Source: Tritrichomonas musculus (Eukaryota; Parabasalia; Tritrichomonadida; Tritrichomonadidae). From it: a stretch of 64,000 bases of DNA. The translations under genes were made by a program, and so were the position numbers. This document shows, piece by piece, positions 9,488 to 17,388 of the stretch. A model generated the notes under the pieces. It saw only the letters and a program-made list of their open reading frames with translations, ran no database searches and was not told where the DNA came from. Position 1 is the first letter of the stretch. Every line of letters starts with the position of its first letter. The stretch spans positions 3,286,001-3,350,000 of the forward strand of contig JAPFFF010000004.1 of assembly GCA_039105265.1 (NCBI GenBank), written 5' to 3'.

Positions 9488-10503
9488 GATAGACATTTTT
9501 ACTTGCACTTTTCCGAGATTTTATTCTGAAAAAGTTTGTCTATCAAATTTAGTTGCACTTTCCCGAGAAATCCCTCTCAAAAAGTTGAAAAGATTGAAAA
9601 AGAAAAGAAGAATTAGGGAAATAAATGCTTTTATTAATAAAATAATGAGAAGAATCATGTAATGAAATGAGATAATGCTATTTGCACACATATAATCCAA
9701 CGAGCTATTAATAGTCTAGTAATAAATAATGAATATCGGTTTAATTAGTGATTGATACCAGCGTAGCATCTTTTATTTCTATTTATTAAATCCAAATAAT
9801 TAGATTTTAGAGAATTTTCGCAACTTACTTTGTCAAATCTGTTGTAAATATATTTCTTATTAGGTTGGAAAGAAAAAATTGCTTAGCATTGAATTTCTGG
9901 CATTATTATGATTGCTATATGGTTATATTAGCAGATATATATAGATTTATTTTCAAGTGGAGCAAAGATCTGGTTGAAAAAAATTTTTAAACGTGAAGCC
10001 ACGACGATTAAAAATCATTCAAAATAAAAAAAGGAAAAAAAAAGATAAAAGATAAAATAGACGCGTTATTTATAAAATATTTAAAACCTTCAGGCATACT
10101 GATATATGTTTATTAAATGCGTATACGTTTCTGGGCTTGAAAATAAAAAGATATATAATTATCTCAACTGGATTGGAATAAATATAGAAGTGTTTCAAAT
10201 TTCTAGTTGCTCTTGATGTATTGAACTGAACAGTTTGTCATCTTGAATTAAAAAATATTTTTTAATACATATTCCAAACGAAAGAAAAAGAAATCTTTAA
10301 ATAAGTAACTGGCTTTAACTTTACGGAATCATCTTGCACCTGCGAGCTTAGTTTGAGCGATATAATAATGTAACTAATGAATAATATGGATGTACTTTAT
10401 GTAAACAACAATAAAATAGTATGGCCGTGACGATTATTTTTTATTCAAAAAAATTGAGAACAAAATCTCGGAAAAGTGCAAATTTCTAAGTCTATCTTCG
10501 ATC
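9488..10503. repeat. ~1-kb segment bounded by inverted 20-bp repeats
   Basis: TTGCACTTTTCCGAGATTTT at 9503-9522 is the exact reverse complement of 10462-10481. Outside these arms, GATAGAC at 9488-9494 faces GTCTATC at 10490-10496, extending the similarity. A second, slightly altered copy of the arm (TTGCACTTTCCCGAGA) lies at about 9553. The interior is AT-rich without a credible coding frame. The arrangement fits a decayed non-autonomous DNA element whose right boundary abuts the next inverted-repeat element; no target duplication was identified. Confidence 0.5.
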
Positions 10504-10867
10504 TCGAGAATCGGAGAATAACAAGTCTAATTAAAAATATAAAAAATAATTGAAATATGTTTAGATTTTAAGATTATCATTTTGATTGTTTGATATTGTT
10601 CTTTTTGTTAAAAAATGAAAAGGAATGAAGATTTCATCATATATGCTGAGTTACTTTTTGAAAGAACATAACGATCATGAATAATTCAATTTTTTAGATG
10701 AATATAATAAATATGCGAATGCTTTTTATATTAATGTATTCATAATATAAAATTCAATTGTAATTTTAAAACAAAAAAGCATAATGGTTTATTTGTAATA
10801 AAGATTTTTAATTGGGATATCAAAATCGCTTGTAATTAGGCTTGTTATTCTCCGATTCTCGAGATCG
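10499..10867. mobile_element. 369-bp MITE-like element with 35-bp terminal inverted repeats
   Basis: Bases 10499-10533, starting CGATCTCGAGAATCGGAGAA, match the reverse complement of 10833-10867 over 35 bp with a single mismatch. The 300-bp interior is AT-rich and non-coding. Length and perfect-ended structure fit a MITE. Flanking target duplications were not found, so the superfamily is unassigned. The left arm touches the end of the ~1-kb inverted-repeat segment, suggesting nested or adjacent insertion. Confidence 0.65.
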
Positions 10868-10989
10868 ATAATTGAATGACTTTTTGATATCGATACATAA
10901 ATATGCACAGATTCTAGAGATCAATTTCAGAGATCAAGAATTTTTTTCCTTTTGGGGGACGTTTCTGAGGTAAAAAATTAACTATTAAA

Positions 10990-11463
10990 TTAAGCAAAAA
11001 AGATCGTTTTTGATTCAATTTTAAAAAAGAAATAATCCAATTGGTTATGAACCCTTAAAAGACTCTGGAAAAAAGTATTTTTTCTGGGAGTCCGTTTATT
11101 TAGGTGAGCATGCATAGACTCAAGTGAGTTAGTTGTAGATGGCATACAGTGATTGACACGTCTATGCATGGAAACCTCATCCCAAAGATTATCATTTTCA
11201 ATTAAAATAATATTCCCATCAAAAAATAAACCAACTTTTTCTAAAGAATTATTAATTGTCAATATTTCTTCAGAATTTTTATTACAAATTTCTCTAAAAC
11301 TTTTGGAAAAGTGGTTTATCGTATTTTCAAAATTAGAAGAAACTCTCAATAAATATTTGATTTGATAGAAATAATTTAACTTTTTGAGACCATACAAAAA
11401 ATGACGTAAACAAGCTAAGTTCTTGAAATTAAAGCTTGAGTAGTATGGTTTAGGGGGCGATGG
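10990..11463 (-). pseudogene. MULE-like transposase C-terminal fragment
   Basis: An open minus-strand frame without an ATG; the frame runs back to about 11463, into the terminal repeat of the neighbouring MITE-like element. The readable part includes LKKLNYFYQIKYLLRV and, most tellingly, RRVNHCMPSTTNSLESMHAH followed by LNKRTPRKNTFFQSLLRVHN. The TTN-x-x-E-x-x-H-x-x-LN pattern is typical of the region after the catalytic core of Mutator-like (MULE) transposases. The catalytic DDE part is absent, so this is a fragment of an inactive DNA transposon. The family call rests on pattern memory only; another transposase family using a similar TTN-ES motif is possible. Confidence 0.45.
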
Positions 11464-11746
11464 CTAATAATATTCGCTACAATAATTACGATACTATATA
11501 TGGTTTTACTAGATCCGAACAACGTTTAGTAGTTCAGAACCAATACGAATCACATCGCCAGTACATCAACTATCACTAACCGAAAACACTATGAAAGCAA
11601 TTGGAACGTTAGAGATATACATATGAGTCCGATAGTTTGATAAGATCGTTAGCAACGTCTGTAAAGGTAATCCAAAGACGATAATCATATACGAAAAATA
11701 ATAGAGAGATCATATTATTAGCCATCGCCCCCTTAACCATACTACT
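11439..11746. mobile_element. 308-bp MITE-like element with 33-bp terminal inverted repeats
   Basis: The left end, 11439-11471 (AGTAGTATGGTTTAGGGGGC then GATGGCTAATAAT), matches the reverse complement of 11714-11746 with one mismatch. The core GGGGGCGATGGCTAATAAT is identical in both arms. The interior is non-coding and clearly richer in G+C than the surrounding AT-rich DNA. No target duplication is visible at either edge (the flanking nonamers TAAAGCTTG and TTGATTTTG do not match), so the element may be old, or the arms may be part of a larger unit together with the adjoining island. Confidence 0.65.
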
Positions 11747-12780
11747 TTGATTTTGTCACCCTATAGAAATTATTATTATAGTCAAATCGATATTGATTTG
11801 GAACCGATAGATCCATTAACGAACTCACTACAGAATTGTTTGTAAACGATATCACGATGTATCTGTATATGATGTACTCGATAAGATATATCCGCATATG
11901 ATGTATCCGATGTGATGAATCATCCAATTTATACTCATTATCGACAAAAAATAGTTATGTTACTAAACTAGTTCGATGTCGATTTAGTATCTAGCACGAA
12001 TTCGTGAAGCGCTAACATATAGTTCGATAGGTTTATATATATACTTAAACGATTTGGTGGGTGGATCGTAGTATCTGGACTTATATGTATATATGTCACT
12101 CTCTTCTGGTTCGGTACTCTTTCGTGGTATTGTTCGAGATACATTATAGAGTTTACCATTACGTTTGGTGAATCGTTTTGTCGATTGTGGTATATCTTCA
12201 TTAAGTGTTTTAGTATCGAACTTGCTAGCATTTGGATTACGACGAAACAGAGTGTTAAGTGTCTTGTAGTCTTGTTTAGCTGTAAACTCGGTGATAGCTC
12301 GTTTAAGTAATGCTAAGTCGTCAGTATTATATAACTCTTTGAGAGTTGGTTGCGATGTATTCTTGGTCTCACTCATTTCTATGTAATTAAACATACACAA
12401 ATAACGCATAAATGCTAATTTCGATCCTATAATTAGCTAGCTGTGTTGGTATAGTTGTTGGATCATGAAGTGCATCTCCGGACTTCGGTTGCAGGTGCAA
12501 GTTCGATTCGCTGCTATGTCGACTTTTCGTATTATTTCGACCCATACTTGTGATAGAACCCATAGCGAATTAACACCTATGTGGTAAACTATTACTTATG
12601 GATTATGGATAATACGAGTACATTTGTCGACAATTGTATCCTTGTAATGAACGTGTTAAATCACGTTCCCCTATCGATTAGATGCATATTGTTTCTCTTT
12701 ATGGGATGATACCATCCAGGGTTCGTATCGTTCCATATCAAATGCATGACACATCTAGTCGATTGGTTTTTGTTCAAAAA
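11440..12780. other. Compositionally distinct island (probable mobile-element DNA)
   Basis: Over about 1.3 kb the sequence changes character. Long A/T runs disappear, CG dinucleotides become frequent (TCGATAGG, CGTAGTATC, GACGAAACAG, TCGTCAG) and G+C is visibly higher than in both flanks. The left part overlaps the 308-bp inverted-repeat element, the middle holds one orphan frame on the minus strand, and the right end (about 12671-12765) contains a loose inverted repeat (CGATTAGATG against CATCTAGTCG). This points to inserted foreign or mobile DNA of unknown family. Exact borders cannot be fixed by eye. Confidence 0.5.
11984..12409 (-). CDS. Orphan 141-residue protein in the foreign island
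   Basis: An ATG-initiated frame of 141 codons; the ATG at residue 12 (MSETKNTSQPTLKELYNTDD) is an equally plausible start. The protein is hydrophilic: a helix-prone N-terminal part (LALLKRAITEFTAKQDYKTL), then a basic middle (STKRFTKRNGKLYN) and a tyrosine-rich tail (YTYKSRYYDPPTKSFKYIYK). I recognise no family. Codon choice is less AT-extreme than in the neighbouring genes, matching the island rather than the host background. A second minus-strand frame (11968-12231) overlaps it in another phase and is shorter. It could be an element-encoded protein or a chance frame in GC-richer DNA. Confidence 0.35.
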   Translation of the reverse strand: MRYLCMFNYIEMSETKNTSQPTLKELYNTDDLALLKRAITEFTAKQDYKTLNTLFRRNPNASKFDTKTLNEDIPQSTKRFTKRNGKLYNVSRTIPRKSTEPEESDIYTYKSRYYDPPTKSFKYIYKPIELYVSASRIRARY

Positions 12781-14014
12781 GGTAAATAAATATATACTTA
12801 ACAATCAATGCAAAATAGAATGATTTATTTGATCACTATCTTTTTTGAAGCTAGAAAAATCGAATTATAAATGTGAACACATGATTAGAAATCATTAAAA
12901 AATGGTTTTTACAATTACTACTTATTGATATCGGTATTGCAAGTTCTAATAAAGCTTATTTTTGTATTTTATTTAGCAAAATTATTTTATTTTGAAGGAA
13001 TAAACACAAGCTTTTATCAAAATAATGATTCTCTCCAATTTCCTTTTCTGAACATGTTAAATTGTACTTAAAAATTCATTAAATTAGAAATACTGGCCAA
13101 AAACATTTAATATTCTCAAAAAACTGCTCTTGATATTCAATTTATTTGATTCATTATTGTAAATCATCTTCCAACTTGCATTTTTAATCATTCTCAAAAA
13201 AGTAAATCAATGGATTTTATCATTCCTCTGATTCTTTTTAGTCTAATAATAAATATTAAAAATTACTGTCATGGGATAAGTTGATATCTAATTATATAAA
13301 TTATTTGGAAAAGGTAGGATCGAAAGATTTTAGTAGAACAAAATTTTTATTTTTTTGAAAGCATATTTGGTCTATTTTATTTAGCTTATATAGCCAAAAA
13401 TGTGTTAAATTCCTTTTGTTTTAACGTGAACTTATGTTGTTTAATTAAAAATATGAACTATTACATAAAAAGGAAAAAAATGGAAAATTTCCAATTTTTC
13501 CTCAAATCATCAATGCTAAAAAAAAATAACTGCTGCTTTTCTCTCAAAATTGACCTACTTTAGCCATATATTTGGCCTTAAATATTTCTCATTATTAAAT
13601 TTTAAGGTTCCGATTTAAAATAATTCGCTGTAAAAAAGCAAATATAATACTCATTAGGATAGAAAAAGATATGGAAAGAAAATAAATATGATAATAAAAA
13701 CAATTAAAACATTAAAATAAAGTCAATTACTAATACTATAATATTTAAAATTAGAATAGATTTGTTTTAAAACTAAATGTGTTTATATACATATATATAT
13801 ATCAAACCAATAAAAACAATAAAGTATGTATTGCGATGTGTAAGTTTATTACTAATTATCAAAAAATTTTTATTGATTAAACCTAAAAAAAGGATTTCAG
13901 AATAATAAGTATAAATTGCTCTAACATATAAAAAAACTATTAAAATTGGAATGACTAAATCAATATAAAATTTAAATGAAATGTAATTGAAATTTATTTT
14001 AAAATTTTACGTAA
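12781..14014. other. AT-rich intergenic region
   Basis: About 1.2 kb of AT-rich sequence between the foreign island and the tandem array. No frame of useful length, no RNA gene and no convincing repeat was seen, apart from a short TA-rich microsatellite-like run (ATACATATATATATAT) near 13790. Confidence 0.5.
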
Positions 14015-14990
14015 AATTCTAAACCTTATTGAGATGTAGTTTGCGGTTGTGAGATTAATGCGTTGTATCTGATAAAGGAACCTTGTATTAAAGTAAATGT
14101 TTGCTTGGATTGGAGAAAACTGTTTGATTTTGTAAGAATTCTAAATCTTATTGAGATGTAGTTTGCGGTTGTGAGATTAATGCGTTGTATCTGATAAAGG
14201 AACCTTGTATTAAAGTAAATGTTTGCTTGGATTGGAGAAAACTGTTTGATTTTGTAAGAATTCTAAATCTTATTGAGATGTAGTTTGCGGTTGTGAGATT
14301 AATGCGTTGTATCTGATAAAGGAACCTTGTATTAAAGTAAATGTTTGCTTGGATTGGAGAAAACTGTTTGATTTTGTAAGAATTCTAAATCTTATTGAGA
14401 TGTAGTTTGCGGTTGTGAGATTAATGCGTTGTATCTGATAAAGGAACCTTGTATTAAAGTAAATGTTTGCTTGGATTGGAGAAAACTGTTTGATTTTGTA
14501 AGAATTCTAAATCTTATTGAGATGTAGTTTGCGGTTGTGAGATTAATGCGTTGTATCTGATAAAGGAACCTTGTATTAAAGTAAATGTTTGCTTGGATTG
14601 GAGAAAACTGTTTGATTTTGTAAGAATTCTAAATCTTATTGAGATGTAGTTTGCGGTTGTGAGATTAATGCGTTGTATCTGATAAAGGAACCTTGTATTA
14701 AAGTAAATGTTTGCTTGGATTGGAGAAAACTGTTTGATTTTGTAAGAATTCTAAATCTTATTGAGATGTAGTTTGCGGTTGTGAGATTAATGCGTTGTAT
14801 CTGATAAAGGAACCTTGTATTAAAGTAAATGTTTGCTTGGATTGGAGAAAACTGTTTGATTTTGTAAGAATTCTAAATCTTATTGAGATGTAGTTTGCGG
14901 TTGTGAGATTAATGCGTTGTATCTGATAAAGGAACCTTGTATTAAAGTAAATGTTTGCTTGGATTGGAGAAAACTGTTTAATTTTGTAAG
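14015..14990. repeat. 122-bp tandem repeat array, 8 copies
   Basis: Eight head-to-tail units of exactly 122 bp; landmark TTTGCGGTTG recurs at 122-bp spacing from 14040 to 14894. The unit starts AATTCTAAATCTTATTGAGA and ends TTTGATTTTGTAAG. The first copy differs at its edge (AAACC for AAATC, GTAAAATTCT for GTAAGAATTCT-like) and the last has one change (GTTTAATTTT). The six inner copies look identical by eye. The unit has a stop in every frame and is not coding. Such uniformity means recent expansion or active homogenisation. Satellite seed, recombination hot spot or transcribed repeat are all possible. Confidence 0.95.
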
Positions 14991-15515
14991 AATGAAATAA
15001 AAGATAAAGAGTTTAATGTTTATTTTATGAAACTAATATCGACCGCCAAAAAATCAACTTTTTTAGAGGGGGTGCTGATATTTTCACAGAACCTGTGTTC
15101 CCTGAAAATTTCCTCAAAAAAAAATTCAATTAAAAAAATCACCTTTACGATAATTATTTCACCTTTATAAACTAAAAAATAAATGCATATATCTTTTTTT
15201 CTACCGCCAAAAAACATTTTATAATAACAAAATATTTTTACAATATTATATGAAATGTATATATGCAATAAAATATAAATATCACAATAGGATTTTACTA
15301 TCTACCCTTCTTTCGTACAACTGAATTTTTACAGTAAAACTCAATGATTGGTTTGTTTAAACTAATTATATTTTATTATTATTATAATAATTAGTTTTAT
15401 AAATATTTGCATTGTACAAAATTCAAATTAAAATAAAAACTAAAAGGATATAAGTATATATTAAATTTTCTTCAGAAAATAAATTTGAGTATTTTATCTC
15501 AATTTAAATTATATA
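14991..15515. other. Non-coding spacer
   Basis: A 525-base AT-rich stretch between the tandem array and the next inverted-repeat element. A minus-strand frame at 15020-15268 starts with TTG rather than ATG and has random composition, so it is not called. Nothing else was seen. Confidence 0.5.
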
Positions 15516-15832
15516 GTCTACTGGAAAACCCCCTACCAATGGAAAACCCCCTACCATTTTTATTCACCTATTTTTGGCCTTTAATGGTGGCAAAAAGTAC
15601 GTTGGTGGAAAACCCACCTACCATTTTCTATTCAATTTTTCGATAAAAAAATTGAATAGATTGTATTTTTAAATACTAATATCTAAATATAAAATAAACA
15701 TTTCTTAAATAATAATAATTATTTTATCAAATGAACATTTTATCTATATGTATATATAATATTATGATTCTAACTCTTTTATATAGAGATTTGGAAGGGG
15801 GTTCCATTTGGTAGGGGGGTTTTACTCTAGAC
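15516..15832. mobile_element. 317-bp MITE-like element flanked by TATA
   Basis: The left end GTCTACTGGAAAACCCCCTA corresponds to the reverse complement of the right end (GTCTAGAGTAAAACCCCCCT), both continuing with ACCA and ATGGA-type words. Direct TATA flanks at 15512-15515 and 15833-15836 look like a TA or TATA target duplication, as produced by Tc1/mariner-type transposases. Inside the left end the C-rich motif ACCCCCTACCA recurs in near copies within ~80 bp. A further small foldback (TTCTATTCAATTTTTCGAT against its complement AAAAAATTGAATAGA) lies near 15628-15660. Non-coding. Confidence 0.65.
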
Positions 15833-15836
15833 TATA

Positions 15837-16298
15837 ATTCTAATTATATTTGATAAGAATTAAGACTTTTATAACACTTTATAAAAATTTAGAATAGCGA
15901 TAACTTTTTATATAATTTATTCTAATCATTAATTCTTTTGAAAAGAATATATAATATTGAATATAATTAATAAGAATATATTTATAAAGAGCCATTTTAC
16001 ACCCTAAAATATTTTTTTATAAAAAAAAAAAAACCCGTTACATTTTATGAAATTCGAGTTTATACCTTTAAGACAAAGCATAAATGAAGGGTCTGCTCTC
16101 TTTAATTCGAAGTTGTAAATGAAATAATCATTTACAAATTCAGTTTCAATTCATTTACATAACAGTTTCTTTTATACGAAAACTTTTTGTATATAACGAT
16201 CATTCACATTCAAACAAAATTCACCTTTTTCTAAAAAATGTGAAATAATCAATTCAAATTTACTATAACTTTTTCAAGAAAGTAAATATGATGATATA
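15837..16298. other. Intergenic spacer with promoter of the 16299 gene
   Basis: An AT-rich 460-base gap with an A-run near 16020-16033. No trichomonad-type initiator was recognised near the start codon. Immediately before the gene sits a minimal upstream frame (ATG ATG ATA TAA, 16288-16299) whose stop shares its last base with the gene's start codon. Confidence 0.5.
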
Positions 16299-16299
16299 A
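16288..16299 (+). promoter_or_regulatory. Minimal upstream open reading frame overlapping the start codon
   Basis: ATG ATG ATA TAA runs directly into the next gene: the TAA occupies 16297-16299 and the ATG of the gene is 16299-16301. If the transcript begins upstream of 16288, initiation at this uORF would end exactly at the main start, a layout suited to termination-reinitiation. If transcription starts within the last few bases, as in trichomonads with very short leaders, it is irrelevant. Confidence 0.3.
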
Positions 16300-16991
16300 T
16301 GAATTCTCAACTGAACTCAGCAAGTAACATCACACATGTTAGAGGACTTTATACCCTTGATGAATCAGTCCCTATTAGTAAGTTTGTTTATAAAAAAGAT
16401 CGAAGTTATATTCAAGATTATCGAAAGAAAAAAAATGCAAATCAAATTAGAAGAGATTGCTTTAGAACAATGAGCTATTTTGAACCGGCATATTATGTGA
16501 AGATGATGGAATACCAACAGATTCAAGAAAAGGCTAGATATCGAAATCCATCTCAAGTTCCATTTTACATTAGCATAGATACATTAGCAAAAAATTCAAG
16601 CGATTTGCAATGCCCACATTTTTCTAGGCTTTCAAACTCCAGGAATATGTCTTTATCATCTTTGAGTTGGGTAGCTTCATCAAGACCATCTTCAAATCTT
16701 CATAAAAAGAAAAAATCTCAAACAAATAGAAGTCATAATTCTGGTCAGAGAAAAATTCGCAGCAAATCTGTTTCGAATTCTCGGAACCATTATTATGTTT
16801 CCTCAAGTTCTTATGTCGTTAATAACAATTCTCATTCACCAAACAACTCGCCATTAAGAAGAACCAAAAATTATAAGCGAAAAGAAATAGAAGTCACAAA
16901 GTTGCAATTGAAAAAATATTTTTACAAATGGCTTTACAATTGGTGTGGAAAAAATACCCTAATGATGAGCAAACTCAAAGCTAAAGATTAA
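16299..16991 (+). CDS. Basic Ser/Asn/Arg-rich protein of unknown function
   Basis: A 230-residue protein beginning at the ATG just after a stop in the same frame region and ending in TAA, which forms TAAA with the next base, the kind of 3' signal described for trichomonads. Residues ~1-95 look ordered and contain many aromatics (SKFVYKKDRSYIQDYRKKKN, CFRTMSYFEPAYYVKMMEYQ). Residues ~110-195 are disordered and basic with Ser/Asn/Arg repeats (SNSRNMSLSSLSWVASSRPS, HKKKKSQTNRSHNSG). The last 35 residues are a basic amphipathic helix-like stretch (KLQLKKYFYKWLYNWCGKN). I recognise no family. Nucleic-acid or cytoskeleton binding would suit its charge but is speculation. It is convergent with the giant gene. 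Confidence 0.65.
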   Translation: MNSQLNSASNITHVRGLYTLDESVPISKFVYKKDRSYIQDYRKKKNANQIRRDCFRTMSYFEPAYYVKMMEYQQIQEKARYRNPSQVPFYISIDTLAKNSSDLQCPHFSRLSNSRNMSLSSLSWVASSRPSSNLHKKKKSQTNRSHNSGQRKIRSKSVSNSRNHYYVSSSSYVVNNNSHSPNNSPLRRTKNYKRKEIEVTKLQLKKYFYKWLYNWCGKNTLMMSKLKAKD

Positions 16992-17388
16992 ATTGTACTA
17001 ATTTTTGAATATATTTTCAATAAAATTCTTTTTTGCGGAAAAATATAATTAATTATAATTAATATACATATTTGTTATTTTTAAACTAAATATTTCTATT
17101 ACTTTTTCATTTTGAAAACAAAAACTAATAAGCATAATTTAATATTATTTTCTGAAAGTTTTCTTCATTCGATAATCAAACCAATAAAAATAAAATAAAA
17201 GCATTTGAATAAAAAGAAATCAAGAACAAATCAAATTTCAATTTTTATTTATTTAATTCAAATCCATTTTTCCCATCAATTAAATGGAAAAGAAATCTAA
17301 ACAGGAATCAAGTTAAAAATAATACAAATCAAACATTTTAATATACAGGAAATAAAAATATAGCTTACATTATTTTTTTTTTTTTTTT
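16992..17388. other. Convergent spacer ending in an 18-nt T tract
   Basis: An AT-rich 397-base gap between two convergent genes, without a frame or repeat. A run of 18 T at 17373-17390 abuts and partly forms the stop codon of the giant minus-strand gene, so on its coding strand TAA continues directly into a genomic poly(A) tract. Confidence 0.6.

Noticed and set aside
9242-9662. Two short plus-strand frames (63 and 74 codons)
   Set aside because: Composition is what AT-rich random sequence gives (Ile, Phe, Lys, Asn), no domain is visible, and they lie among inverted repeats.
11742-11927. Minus-strand frame of 61 codons in the foreign island
   Set aside because: It starts with TTG, is short, and overlaps repeat-like TGATGTA/ATCCG words; no protein features.
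11968-12231. Minus-strand frame of 87 codons overlapping the 141-codon frame
   Set aside because: Both cannot easily be real; the 141-codon frame is longer and has a more protein-like layout. Neither is certain.
12438-12520. A functional tRNA gene
   Set aside because: A- and B-box words are good, but the acceptor and T stems do not pair and the spacing is ~19 bases too long for an ordinary tRNA. Kept only as a low-interest finding.
14015-14990. CRISPR array
   Set aside because: The whole 122-bp unit repeats, with no variable spacers, and the genome is eukaryotic.
15020-15268. Minus-strand frame of 82 codons
   Set aside because: It begins with TTG, has no ATG near its start, and random-like composition.
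232-17388. Spliceosomal introns with the trichomonad GTAYGT...ACTAACACACAG signature
   Set aside because: I looked for the 3' motif in and around the genes and saw none; all called frames are complete without splicing.
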